From positions 30,162,479 to 30,226,478 of the forward strand of contig JACGWO010000005.1 in NCBI GenBank assembly GCA_034509735.1: a DNA stretch of 64,000 nt, in the 5' to 3' direction. The position numbers and the translations under genes were made by a program. This DNA comes from Sesamum alatum. Its lineage: Eukaryota > Streptophyta > Magnoliopsida > Lamiales > Pedaliaceae. Of the stretch, positions 37,301 through 48,612 are shown piece by piece. The notes beneath the pieces are model-generated. The model did no database searches, was not told the DNA's origin, and saw only the letters and a list, made by a program, of their open reading frames with translations. Each line of letters opens with the position of its first letter. Within the stretch, counting starts at the first letter, position 1.

Positions 37301-40300
37301 ACGTCGTGTCTTTAGAGATTAATCTAGATCGTCATCAGACCTGTGTTGTGCTTATGATGACAAAACGGTTCCATCACGTGGACCATATACTTGTCTTATG
37401 TCCATATTTTGTGCAGGATTTTACAACAACTAACGATTGCAAAAAAATAACTCAAGATATTTGGTTTTATAGAAACGTTGAATTTGAAATATGAAGTCAT
37501 GCACCTCATGCTTTTATAGAGACATTTTTTGGAATTGAAAAAAAAAATAAAGTTGCTCAAAGGTTTAAAACCCGTGCACAATGTGCAGCCAAGGCTGCAA
37601 AATGGTCCAGCCTTGGCTGCAAATGTGCCTTGTTAGCTGCATTACTTCAAGGTCATGGTTTTATACACGTGACCTATTTTTTCTTTTTTATAATGCATGT
37701 GCATATTTATGTATAAATACAGCTTCGAAAATTCATTCGATTCTATCCCACATAGCTGTGAAATTCACCATATGTGAGTACACACACATAATCTTTTTGA
37801 GTTTATCCCACAAATTTACACAAAATATGTCAAATTCATCATCTTGAATAGAAGTTTTTTGTATTTTGGTGGTGAAGTATCGAATGATGGTTGGTCAGTG
37901 ACCTACGATCGGTTGTTTTTTGGAACGTTGAGGATATCTCGTTCATCAACTTATCCTCAATTTCTGGCGAAGTTATACCAGCAGACTAGTGTTGATAGCA
38001 ACGGATACTCATTAAAAGACAACCGATCTGTTGGTATAACCTCGCCAGAAATTAAGGATAAGTTGAAGAACAAAATATCCTCAATGTTCCAAAAGACAAC
38101 CGATCGTAGGTCACTAACCAACCATCATTCGATATTTCACCACCAAAAAACAAAAAAATTCTATTCGAGATGAATTTGACATATTTTATGTATATTTGTA
38201 GGATAAACTCAAAAAGATTATGTGTGTTATACTCAAATATAGTGAATTTCACAGATATGTGGATAGAACCAAATGAATTTTTGAAGTTGTATTTATACAT
38301 AGATATGCACATGCATTAAAAAAAAAAAAAAAAAAAGTCACGTGTATAAAACCCGCGACCTTGAAGTAATGCAGCGCAAGCACATTTGCAACCAAGGCTG
38401 CACCACATTGCTCACGGGTTTTAATTAAAAAATGTGTCTATAAAAGCATGACTTCATATTTCAAATTCAACATACCCAAACATCTTGTAATATCTTTTTG
38501 CAATCGTTAGTTGTCGTAAAACCCTGCACAAAATATGGACAGAAGACAAGTATATGATCCACGTGATGAAACTATTTTGTCATCACAAGCACAACACAAA
38601 TCTGATGATGTGCTTAATGGTGATCTAGATGAACCCCTAAAGACACGACATGCGAATGATGCATTTTGGGTACACTTCCAAGAGCATGCCCCACATCATA
38701 AAGTGTTTGCTGCAATAGATGGAGTTTTATGGTGTTTATCGATGCGACAAGATTATCTACGATGCGCATCTTATCACAGCACTCGTTGAGAGGTGGCGCC
38801 TTGAAACCCACACGTTTTACTTTACCGTAGGGGAAGCGACAATTACCATACAAGATGTCCAAATAATTTGGGGACTCTCAATAGATGGTCTTCTTAAGAA
38901 CGGAGTGGATCAGGAGAGATCTACTTCATAATTACAGGAATATCGTGTAGTTTATTTAGTTTTCAGGTAGATGATGAGGAACTTAGGGGTTCGTGTGTGT
39001 CCATAAACGCAATTTTTTACGTCACATTGTGTCGATCGTCATTGATGAAAACACACCGTTTGCAAATATTGTACAATATGCACGTTGTATGGCATTGATA
39101 CTTTTCGGTGGGATGATGTTCATTGATTCATTCAGGCATCTAATATCATTACTATATGCACAGAAATTAGAGGATATCGGCACCACCCAAAACTATATAG
39201 ATGTGGCAGTATTGTGCTCATATTCTTGTACCGTAAATTGTGTAATGCCAACACCAAGGGCAAAGTCCAAATTGGTGGCCCGTTGCAGTTAGTACATGTA
39301 ACATTAAATATTTATATTTATCGTTAACTAACTTATTGCAATATTTTATTCTGACACAAGCTTATATTATTTTACAGATTTAGGCTTGATCGCGTATCGT
39401 TCCAATAGCACCTGGTCTTGATGATGATCGTGTACCGATATGGTCAATATAAATTTATAATAATCAGCTCCTCCTAATACCTCCGTATGGTGCAACGTGG
39501 AACAAAAAAAACAACTTCACCCGCACTGTACGGTGAACTGTCCGAGCATTTAGAGATATGCTAAGATAGCATGACGGCTGGTCAGGTACACAACACTGAT
39601 AATTATGCACATTTATTTATGAATATTAATTACCCATTAATTTAACATCTTTGTTTTTATTTTACTTTTGAAGACAACCATACGACATGAACTCGAATAA
39701 CATTATAGCCCACTCAGATGAGTTCAACCCTCAATTATAGACATCCACATGTCTTCTAATCTTTTATACTATTGTGGAAATGCATGATCCCGAATGAATA
39801 CTTCGCCAATTCGAAATGAGGCAAGATATTCCATAAATTCCAAACAGTTGGGACATGAGCCTCCATAACATCTTTCGTAGAGCACGTGAGAGCACAGACT
39901 AGGAGACTCATCACACAATATACTTCAGTCGTAGGATAGATGACATGAACCAATCGTGCGTTAACCACCCATTTTCAATGGAAGAGATACAATAAATGGA
40001 TACTGGGATTGATACGATACATAACTCGTCGATTCGTCTCATCATCTACTGATAGACGTGTAGAGAGTGGTTGCCAATCAGGACATGCACCAAGTAGACA
40101 ATATATGGTATGTTGTGCAATGAACCATAATTCATGTTAGACACATTTTCTCTAACTTATTAAATTCACTATTTTCAAATTGCTTTAGGGGCAATATACA
40201 CGGTTCCTTCGATTAAGTATGCAATCTCGACCAAACACTTTCGAAAAAGCTATCCAAATGCTTGATTGAGCCGAGATCGGATTAGATCATGTTTGCAACA

Positions 40301-43300
40301 TGCTTTCTTATTCTCCGACGGAGAATATGCCGCAGAACAAGCAGTGCCACAACATAATGCTTCGTCCATGTCCCACAGACAAAAAAGAAGTAGTAGCAGA
40401 ATGTCTACAAATTCAATTAGAGGTGATAGTGTTGGAACAGGTATACTTGGTCCATCCACAGTGCACACACCTCAACATCTATATCAAGATTGTCACGAGC
40501 CTCAACCGCCCCAACCAAGTAATTGATTTGATTCAGCGCCATACATGTCAAGCCAATAAGCTTATGATGGACATGTTGATTTGACATTGGTCTTGACACG
40601 AGTCAAACATATGCACCAGAGTATAATATTTCACCAATTCTATTTCCACCAGCATATCGTGATTATGGAGAGTCTAATTCTACAACATCATCAAGTCGGT
40701 TGCATATAAATGTCGATAATGATAATAGTGTGGAAGATGAACCACTACAAAATGTGGGTGAAGAAATAAAAAAACCTTGACGCCAACGGCACAGACGCAC
40801 TTGTGGGACGGACGATCTTTTTTAGGAATTGTAATTAGTACAATTATTTTGTTGGATTCAATTTTTTGTTTTAAATATAAATTTTTTGGTGTAAATATAA
40901 ATTTTGTGGGGTAATTTTTAAATTATTAATTAAAATTAAAATTATTACATATAATATTAATGTAAAATATTATTAAAATTTTAAAAAAAAGTTGAACTCC
41001 TTGAGTTCGACTTCTAATTAAAAATAAAAAAATAAAATTATAAGGAGTCGAAAGTTCGACTTCAACTTTATTTATAAAAAAAATAAAAATAAAAAATTGG
41101 TGAAGTCGAACTCCTTGACTCCGACTTGCACCATTTCTGTTAATATACATGTATTTTAGTATTGTTTTTATTATTTTTTGCATTTTGATATTAAATTATT
41201 AATTAAGTCTTTGATGTTGACAACTACTTTTTTATTAAAACTACTTATAATCAAGTCGTGATGTACTATTTTAAACAGATTTGTATTTAAAGTATAATTT
41301 TATTAATTTACAAAGGTATCAATTAATCAATAAATTAATAATTTATTTTTAAAAAAAAAATTCCGATTCAACGAACCTATATGATTCTTCATGAATAAAA
41401 TATAAATATTGTATTGACTAATTGAATTATGTTCCTATACAATGTGACTAATTAAATATAATACATCTCCTAAAAAAACAAAGTTCATTGTAGTACGTAG
41501 TATTAGTTAAAATTTAATGCAAGTTCACGTATGGTAAAAAAATCAACCACTATATAAACAACATCAAACATTTTAATTAGTCAATCCAAATCAAAACCAA
41601 CCAACCATGACTTTTTTTTTTAATTTCGAAACCAACCATGACTTCACATATAAAAGGTATGCAAAAAATCAACTACGACAGATCAAATACGTAAAGCACT
41701 ATGTGAATATAAAAGAGGTCACTTCACATGCACTCAAAAAGATTTGCAACCAATCAGAGCGGCAACAATTAGCAGTTTTTTTCACAATATGAGACGCGAC
41801 ATCGAAACTTTTGGATATAGTAAGAAAAGTAAAAAATAAATACAATTAGATTTAAGTTTTAAGAATAAATAAACAACAATAGAATCATATTTTACTAAGT
41901 TGTCCTAGTTATATTTGTAACTTTATAGAATTATTAATTTATAATAGCGAAGTGGTCATAAATTTATATAAAGCTTTTTAAAAAATTATTATATTATTAA
42001 TTTATCGAAATTATTAATTTTGACTTTGGATCCTAGTCGATATCAAAAATAATTATTATTTTAGAGAAGTTATTAATTATCGAGTATTAATTTATAGAGG
42101 TTCTACTGTATATAAAATTAAGATTTCAAGTTTTACATAAGAATAAATTGCATAAATACCTCATGAGGCTATGCTTAATTATACAAACACCCTTTGTCTT
42201 TTATAAAATCATAAATATACCCTGAGATATTAGTGTAACATACTTTAGGATGTGTGTAAAATTACTTGTAAATACAACTGTAATTTTAAGTGGTGTACTT
42301 GTAAAGACAAATTATTATGTGATTAGACCTAACATCAATAGTCATCGCTATAATCTATCTACCCTATACATAATGGTGTATATTGGGAAATTGCAATTTG
42401 CTCTCTTGTCATATTACAAATGAGCAATTTACCTTTCTATAAAAAATAAAATAATAATTTATTTTTCTATGTTTTTAAAATGACGCAATTTATCTCCTTA
42501 GACAGGGAAGTAAATTACTTCATTTTAAAAAATTTAGGGAAGTAAATCGCTATTTTTTTTTTTTTCATAGAGGGATAATTTGTTCATTTACAGTATTACA
42601 AGGAAATAAATTACATTAAATTAGGCGTATATATGGTTCAAAAAATATATTTCAGAAAAAAATTCTTTAAATTTAGGACATAAAACATAGCAAGGGCTAT
42701 AAGTTTTGTTTGTTTCTATTTTGTTAGTTACTTCATATACAACCAAAAACATATAAAAATTTTGAACCGTTATCAAAGCGTTTTACCAAAAATACAAAAG
42801 CAAACGAAGCACTCCAAACAAAGCGCACCTTTTTTACAGTTGAAGCAAGAGTCTTGGAGGTGAACTTCTCCAAGCTATCACGAGCTTTTCTCGCACAATC
42901 CACGGCGTGAATCTGCATGTACGGATTCATATCGACGGCTACAACTCTCACACCGCTGCAGGAGAAGAACTCGTGCAGCTCCACTCCGGGGCTGCGAAAT
43001 GACTTTCTTATCCCTCCAACATTCACAAATGGCCTCCCAACCACTCCAAACCCTTGTTCGAATCTCTCCACTTTCTCGCTCTCGGCACGCTTGCCCAATG
43101 GCTTGTTGATTTCGTCAACAACTTCAACAAGTGCCTGATTATCGCTCGTATTTCTGTGATGGCGGCTGTTTGATTCGGTGGTGTGGGTGCCGAGAAATGG
43201 CGGAGAAGGGAGGGGTTTTGGATGGAATCGTGGGTCAGGTTGAGGGTGCGGAGGTAATTTCGCACCGCTGGGTGGGGGGTTATCAGCAAGTTTCTTGTGA

Positions 43301-43500
43301 GATATGTAGAGTTTGGAGAAGCGGTCGGATATGTTCTGTATGGTGGAAGGAGGAGCGTTAGTGGGGTCTGGGACTGCGTGGCGGCGGCGGCGGCGGTGGT
43401 GGTGGTGGTGGTGGCGGGGGAGGGGTTTAGGTGGGGGATCCATGGGTGATTGGGCGTCTTGAGCTGCTAAAATGCACCTGTGGGTGGTGTGCTCTGCCAT
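34325..43500 (-). CDS. Dynein light chain, LC8 type, with long N-terminal extension (2 exons, 8.3-kb intron)
   Basis: LC8 proteins are small dimeric hubs that bind short linear motifs; flowering plants lack dynein motors, so here LC8 probably serves other complexes such as nuclear pores. Exon 1 is 43500-42829, exon 2 is 34486-34325, joined in phase 0 (AAG/GAG) across GT-AG to give 277 residues. The conserved domain starts in exon 1 ([19 protein letters not shown], then [16 protein letters not shown]) and continues exactly in exon 2 ([38 protein letters not shown]), stopping at 34325. The N-terminal 150 or so residues are Pro/His/Arg-rich and include His6-Arg5 from one trinucleotide tract. The intron holds a 6.2-kb foldback of MULE sequence. 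Whether the start is Met1 or a Met 20 codons in is open. Expression through so large an intron is unproven. Confidence 0.85.
34937..35033. repeat. Subterminal short palindromes of the left arm
   Basis: Three copies of an AAGTCGAACTCAA...TTCGACT unit lie in tandem at about 34937-34961, 34963-34983 and 35007-35033. The right arm has the equivalent set at about 40990-41012, 41045-41062 and 41104-41127. Clustered subterminal repeats often bind transposase; that role is inference. Confidence 0.7.
35165..37405 (-). pseudogene. Plant mobile domain (PMD) protein, broken copy in left arm
   Basis: PMD proteins (MAIN/MAIL1 and the PP7-long-form-like family) occur both as host genes and inside transposons. 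Going down the minus strand from the ATG at 37405 one finds [88 protein letters not shown] and a basic tail ending CGTDDHF before the stop at 35165. In-frame stops (after VLSS and in the following segment) and several frame changes break it. A 97-codon frame at 35965-36258 and a 176-codon frame at 35266-35796 are surviving pieces. Confidence 0.75.
37844..38013 (+). pseudogene. Mutator-type transposase, N-terminal fragment (left arm)
   Basis: The frame reads [16 protein letters not shown], then [20 protein letters not shown], the pattern found at the start of plant mudrA-like transposases. It runs divergently from the PMD gene on the other strand and stops abruptly at the foldback centre, beyond which the reading is antisense to the right arm. 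Catalytic, SWIM zinc finger and later parts are all absent. Confidence 0.6.
38052..38200 (-). pseudogene. Mutator-type transposase, N-terminal fragment (right arm)
   Basis: The minus-strand frame reads [20 protein letters not shown], then SSTYP, matching the left-arm fragment. It is cut slightly earlier than the left copy, at the arm boundary near 38028. It has the same divergent arrangement with its PMD neighbour. Confidence 0.55.
38535..40825 (+). pseudogene. Plant mobile domain (PMD) protein, broken copy in right arm
   Basis: The copy starts ATG at 38535 ([20 protein letters not shown]) and keeps [17 protein letters not shown], which the left copy has lost. After a frame change come [64 protein letters not shown] and, near 40.2-40.5 kb, the Ser/Gln-rich tail ([15 protein letters not shown]). 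The stop follows CGTDDLF at 40825. Multiple frame shifts and stops make it non-functional; the two copies preserve different parts of the ancestral gene. Confidence 0.75.
41144..42146. other. AT-rich intron sequence of the dynein light chain gene
   Basis: No coding sequence or clear element is seen. A run of ACCAACCATGACTT occurs twice at about 41600-41645. The frame at 41607-41792 is unsupported. Confidence 0.4.
42147..42615. mobile_element. Two adjacent MITEs in the dynein light chain intron
   Basis: About 42147-42365 resembles the short MITE at 33428 (AAATTGCATAAATACCTCAT on the left). About 42385-42615 is a third copy of the palindromic family found in the NOL9 intron (GCAATTTGCTCTCTTGTC..., centre TCCTTAGACAGGGA near 42500). 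Confidence 0.5.
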
Positions 43501-43753
43501 TTCAGGGGTAAAGTAGGGGGGAGAAAACTGGAAAAGGCCTTGAATAGGGTATTCCTCTGAGAGAGAGAGAGGGGTTTGGACTGAGAGGGTTTATCTTGGT
43601 TCTAGAGTGCGCCGGTTGCGCAGGGGAAGGGGCTAGTCCTCCTTAGAACTTAGGAGCCATGTGGCACAGTATACTGAGAATAATTGGAATTATATGTAAT
43701 TAGCTGACGTGGTAGGTCATATGTAATTAGGTACAATGGTATGTCGTTTTTAT

Positions 43754-44126
43754 GTGTAATAATATATAATTATATTTTTATTTTAATAGTTTTTTTAAAA
43801 AATATATTATTGAATTGTGCCATTAATTCATAAAATTCATCATCTGATTCTTCTTCATTAGTCCCTTGTTTACATGGACAAGAAGAATCTTCTTCTTCAT
43901 TTGATTCATCCGAGGTTGATAAATTCTCAGGATTCTCTTCTATATTTCCTAATTCATCTTGATTATTTTCTTCTAATTCTTCAGATTCGGAAGATTCTTT
44001 TCCTTCAGAAAATATTGTATTTATTATATTTTCTTTTTCTTGAGCCTATCATATAATAATGCTGTGTCGTGTAATAATATATAATTATATTTTTATTTTA
44101 ATAGTTTTTTTAAAAAATATATTATT
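43754..44126 (-). mobile_element. Pararetrovirus-like coding scrap between perfect 58-bp direct repeats
   Basis: Identical 58-base repeats (43754-43811 and 44069-44126, beginning GTGTAATAATATATAATTAT) flank a 257-base segment. On the minus strand that segment is open for about 78 codons, very rich in Glu, Ser, Asp and Asn, with a CPCK pair and an acidic stretch resembling the acidic part of caulimovirid coat proteins. It is far too short to be a gene. The viral assignment rests on composition and a few words, so it is weak; a retrotransposon gag fragment is also possible. Confidence 0.35.
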
Positions 44127-46340
44127 AATAATAAAAATATATATAAATTAATAAATTATATTTCGACAAAAAATAAAAAGAAAGAAAGAAAAGAAATTAA
44201 GGATATTGTAGGTATAATAAAAAATAAGTAATCTCTCTCTGTGAATAAAAATAAGATTTTTTTTTATATTAATATAAATAAATGATAATTGTTGATGCGG
44301 ATTGAAATTTTTTAATTTAATTTTATTATATTTTTTTTGTCTAAAATATCCATATTTATGTTTAAAATTTACTTTAGTTATTTATTTCATAGATATTTTA
44401 AATGCATATAAGGCATTGTACTAAATCAAATCAAACAAATTTAATCAAAATTTCGATTTGTTAAAATATTTTGACCCCCTAAATTATGTAATAATACAGT
44501 ATCATCATCTCATATAGCGGGGTGTATTGTCCAAAAAAACACTTGTTCAAATTGTTGATTAAAAGTTCAAGAGCAAAAGTGAATTTTAATTAATTTTTTA
44601 TGCTAACATCGATATTTTTCATCATAAGGTATTTCTTATTTTTAAAATTAATAAATAAATAATTCAAATATTTATTGTGATGATTGAGATGCCCATCTTT
44701 TCCTGCAATCATGCATGAAAATACAAACGGTATAATTTTTTAAAAAAAATGGAATCAAATTCATATTCAAATTCCAATTTCTGATTGCCTACTTCCAAAA
44801 AATTGGGCAACGGCCATATCTGAGACAAAAGTACAACTTTTTTGAGCCAAAGGAGATCATCATTGTACCACCATAAAGTTTCCCCAATCGAATATTTTTA
44901 GAAAATTTGTGTTTTTAAAGAAGTGATTTTTTAAAAAAAAAATAAAAATTATAACAGAATTAAAAATAGATATTATTTATTAAAAATAAGTGAAAAATAA
45001 ATTGAGTAGTGCCTGAAAAAAAAACGTTTGGATGAAAGACCATTTTGTCTGTTTATGTTAAAAAGATATTTTGTTTAAATTTGTACTTTCATATGTTGAT
45101 GTATTTTTTTTAAATAAATAAATTATATTTCGATTAGTATATTTCATAGTTAATCTTTTCCGAATATTTATTTTTTAATTATTAAACTGTTGAATACTAG
45201 TAGAAAAATATCATGTGGAATTAAATATGCTTCTATTGATAAGTAACATAATTGTTCATTGATACACAATAAGTAAACTTGCACGATTGTAATATATATA
45301 TATACTAGTGTGTGTCCCGTGCTATGCACGAATTTAACTTAATTATAACTCAACTTGTATCTTAAAAAATTTACAAATTATGTGAAATTAATTAGTTAAG
45401 AATTTGTTTTGAATGAGAAAAATAATATAAAATTAAGTTTTTTCTCCGAATCACAATGCGTCAATATCAATAAAATTTACAAAATTTTACAATCATCAAA
45501 GTATGAATAAAGGAATATACCTCCAATAAAATTAAATTTTGATTAATTGATAAGTCTTATTGACTTTTGGAATTGTTAGATGTAACATAAATTATTTTTA
45601 CTAAAATAATGATTTTATACTACTACCTATGTAACGAATTTGCATATCAATATTACATCATTTTATATAATGTCACTTAGAACAAAATTTTCAGTCTTAC
45701 AAATAACAGTATGCTATAAGCTTTCCACGAATTATTTCTAAAAGGAAAAAAAAAAGGTGAGTTTTATAAAACTTATCAAATAACTTATTATCGAAGGAGT
45801 ACATATATAACAATTATTATTATTAGATAAATATAATAAAAATTAATCAAAAAAATATTAGGTTATCGAACCTATATAATGAGTTAAGTTTTGCTCTACA
45901 ATATTATACATAATCCTATGTTCCTAACTTCAATGTCATTAACTGTGCCTCATAATACAGGTAATGATTCGAGCAAAATAAAAATATGAAAAGAGCTAAA
46001 GAAAAATAAAGAAAAATTGCATGAAAATAACAGTGAAAATTATAAATTTTAAACAAACATCAAGTATATATATATAGATATATATATATATGTGTGATTT
46101 AGAATACATCAAAAGGGCTGGGGAAAGTGAGTTTTAGATATAGCGCATGGACTTTCAATTACATGATTATTCTTTATTTATTTCTATGCTTCCTTTCAGA
46201 ATGTAAACATGTATAATAACAAAAACTAAACAGTATTGATATAATTTATTGATAAAAGATGATGTTTAGACTTTAATTTAAAATTGAAATAACTATCATA
46301 ATTAAGAAAAAATGCATCATCTATCAGTATATTATCATTA
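44127..46340. other. AT-rich intergenic sequence with a Helitron end
   Basis: No gene is seen; the sequence is dominated by A/T runs. The only recognisable feature is the Helitron 3' terminus at 45305, listed separately. Confidence 0.45.
45305..45345 (-). mobile_element. Helitron 3' terminus, minus orientation
   Basis: Read on the minus strand, a CGTGC/GCACG stem (45318-45330) is followed by GGACACACACTAG and then the host base T, the classic hairpin plus CTRR end of plant Helitrons. The matching 5' TC end was not found, so the element's extent is unknown or it is truncated. Confidence 0.55.
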
Positions 46341-46795
46341 TTTTATTTTTTTTAGGTAAATGTAAATTACATTAAAATAAATAAAAGGGGTACAAACAGG
46401 ACTAGGGGATGGGCCAAGAGTCCAAAACAGAAGCAAAAATAGGAATTAAACGACCCAACATGCAAGTCGGGAGCAACAAAACGAAGGTAATACAGGGTTA
46501 AAAAACAAATCAAGTGAATACCCAACGAGATCAAGTCACATCGGATAGGGTCTTGGAGGAGGATGAACCCTGGGGATTGTGCAATTTAGGGTGGTCCACA
46601 TTGTCTGAAGCACAGAATTTGTCCAGAGACTGGAATGAGTTATGAACAACAATCGCCTTGCCCATATCAGGTCGGGAGGAAAGACGATCAGAGTTGAGAT
46701 CCTTGCAAAGGCCAGGGACTGACCGTGGGATGTCGCCAGCCCGAGGAGAGGATAAAGGGTGCACCATCTCTGGGGGCGTGGGGGTTATTATTTTA
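46341..46795 (-). mobile_element. LINE 3'-end fragment
   Basis: On the minus strand a GC-richer segment with a 78-codon open frame (46767-46531, no recognisable domain) runs into a 3' untranslated part ending ATGTAATTTACATTTACC and an A-rich tail (46341-46354). This layout is typical of the 3' ends of plant L1-type elements. The rest of the element is missing. Confidence 0.5.
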
Positions 46796-48305
46796 ATTTA
46801 TCAATAAAAGGGGATCTGTAGGATTAATTGATCAATTAAAAAACATAATTAACATAATCTGAATAAGTAATTAATATTAAAAGATGAGCGCTTCATGCAA
46901 ATTAAATGTATAATATAATTATTATATATACTTTAGGTAACTTGTGAAAGTCGATTTTTCTTTTCAGATAAAATAAAATGATTAGAATTGTTGCAATCTA
47001 AGTTCTTCTTGTCGGCAAATTATGATCGTTAAAAAAAATAAATAAATAAAGCTCAGTTAGATACTAAAATAAAAATAATCACTCAAACATTAACTTCAAT
47101 TATTTAATTATGATAAAATATTAATTTTGAGAATTTGAATTCTTTTTTTAATTATAAAAATACTTTAATTGATTGGTAAAAGAGTTATATAATTCTAATA
47201 TATTATTTAAATTTGACTAATTAAGTGTACAATATTATATATATTAGTCATGTATAGTTTGTCTCTAATTTAAATTTAAGCACCTTATTAAGTTTGAAAG
47301 TCTATCATATTTAAAATTATAAATTTAAGATAAATAATATTGATTACTATGTTTTAAAAATTCGATAATGAAGCTAAGTCTAAGAAAAAAATAGAAATTA
47401 AAATACAGTAAAAAATTAATTAAAATATGACAAAAAATTATATATATTATATGTAGAGTGAGGAGCTTTGCATACGTGTAAGGGACACATATTTGAACCT
47501 TATATGTATAGATGATTATAAAGTAGCACATCATGCATATATATATATATATATATATATATTAACTACAAAAAATTATATATACATGAACTACAAAACA
47601 ACAGTAAAAAATATTAAAAAATCAAAACCTGCTTGAGTATTTTATTTCTGTTTCTTTTGGACGTTTTTTTTAGATGAGTTTTTTGTGGACTTGAAGATTT
47701 TATTAACACATAAGAATAAATATACATGAACTATGAAAATAATTTAAGATAATAAAAAAATATTAAAAATCAAGCAAAAGAAAATTTTTCATACGTGATT
47801 GAGTACTTGTAATTTCTTTTTTTTTTTAATCTATAATTAACATATGAAAAATCACATATTTATAAACTATAAAATAAAATAAGATTATAAAAATATTAAA
47901 AATCAAGCAAAAGGAAAAATTTCATACCTACTTGAATACTTTTTTTTTTTCCTCATTTCTTGTGGACTTGAAAACTCTAAAAATTGCTAATTCTCATTGC
48001 ATTTCCGGTGGAGTCCAATGAAACTTAACAACATAATAAATATTATAAACTAAGTAACATGATCAATATCATAAATTTAGCAACATGATTAGCTCATTTG
48101 AGTGGAAAATTAGAACGAAAAATAACGAATTTGCAGCTAAACGCAATTTTCAATTACATATAACGGATTTGTGGCTTATTACAAATTCCAATTACATATT
48201 CAATAACTAATATAGAATGATTAAGTAAATGTGGTAACATAATCAATAATTAATTTTCATGGTCTAAATTAATTAAAATATGTGTTAAAAAAATTAGTTA
48301 TTAAG
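46796..48305. other. AT-rich intergenic sequence
   Basis: No gene or intact element is visible. A loosely repeated phrase (ACTATAAAA-AATAAGAT-ATAAAAATATTAAAAATCAAGCAAAAG) recurs near 47740-47790 and 47860-47920, suggesting a diverged local duplication. Confidence 0.35.
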
Positions 48306-48309
48306 TACC

Positions 48310-48612
48310 TTTTTTTTTTTTTTAATTGGAAGCGATAAATTTTATTGATTGAAGTAAAGATATTACGATCAGCTCTGTCGAATATCAACATCGAAAGAGT
48401 CAATTACATTAATCATTTCAACAGTAACATAAATAACACCTAACTATTACAGTAACAAATAATACCTACTATACAGTAGCAACAACATTATCCTACGCAG
48501 GAGTTCGAACTTATGACCTCTATTATAATAAAAAAATTCAAAATTCTATCTCACGCATGGGTTCAAACCCATGACCTTTTAAGAATTATAATAATAAAAA
48601 TTTAAAATTCTA
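48310..48612 (-). mobile_element. tRNA-derived SINE with a duplicated head
   Basis: On the minus strand the element has a B-box-like word (GTTCGAACTCC near 48500) and ends in a T run on the plus strand (48310-48323), i.e. a poly-A tail. Body words (TTGATTAATAAAATT-like, TGTTGCTACTGTATAGTAGG) match the SINE at 5684. A second B-box-like head (GGGTTTGAACCCATG) follows immediately at about 48545-48612, with the same downstream phrase, so the promoter part is tandemly duplicated. Confidence 0.65.

Larger units (their letters stand above)
34919..41143. mobile_element. 6.2-kb foldback of two head-to-head MULE/plant-mobile-domain elements
   Basis: The left arm (34919-37984) is repeated in inverted orientation as the right arm (38028-41143) around a 43-bp spacer. 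The outer ends match as TTAACA-AAATGGTGCAAGTCG and its inverse. Each arm carries, reading toward the outside, a plant-mobile-domain gene and, reading toward the centre, the beginning of a Mutator-type transposase. Arms differ by many substitutions and small indels, so the duplication is not very recent or the arms decayed separately. The flanks are AT repeats, so no target-site duplication can be defined. It lies wholly inside the intron of the dynein light chain gene. Confidence 0.85.

Noticed and set aside
43874..44056. 60-codon plus-strand Leu/Ile-rich frame
   Set aside because: It is the reverse complement of the Glu/Ser-rich minus-strand scrap, whose composition is more protein-like.
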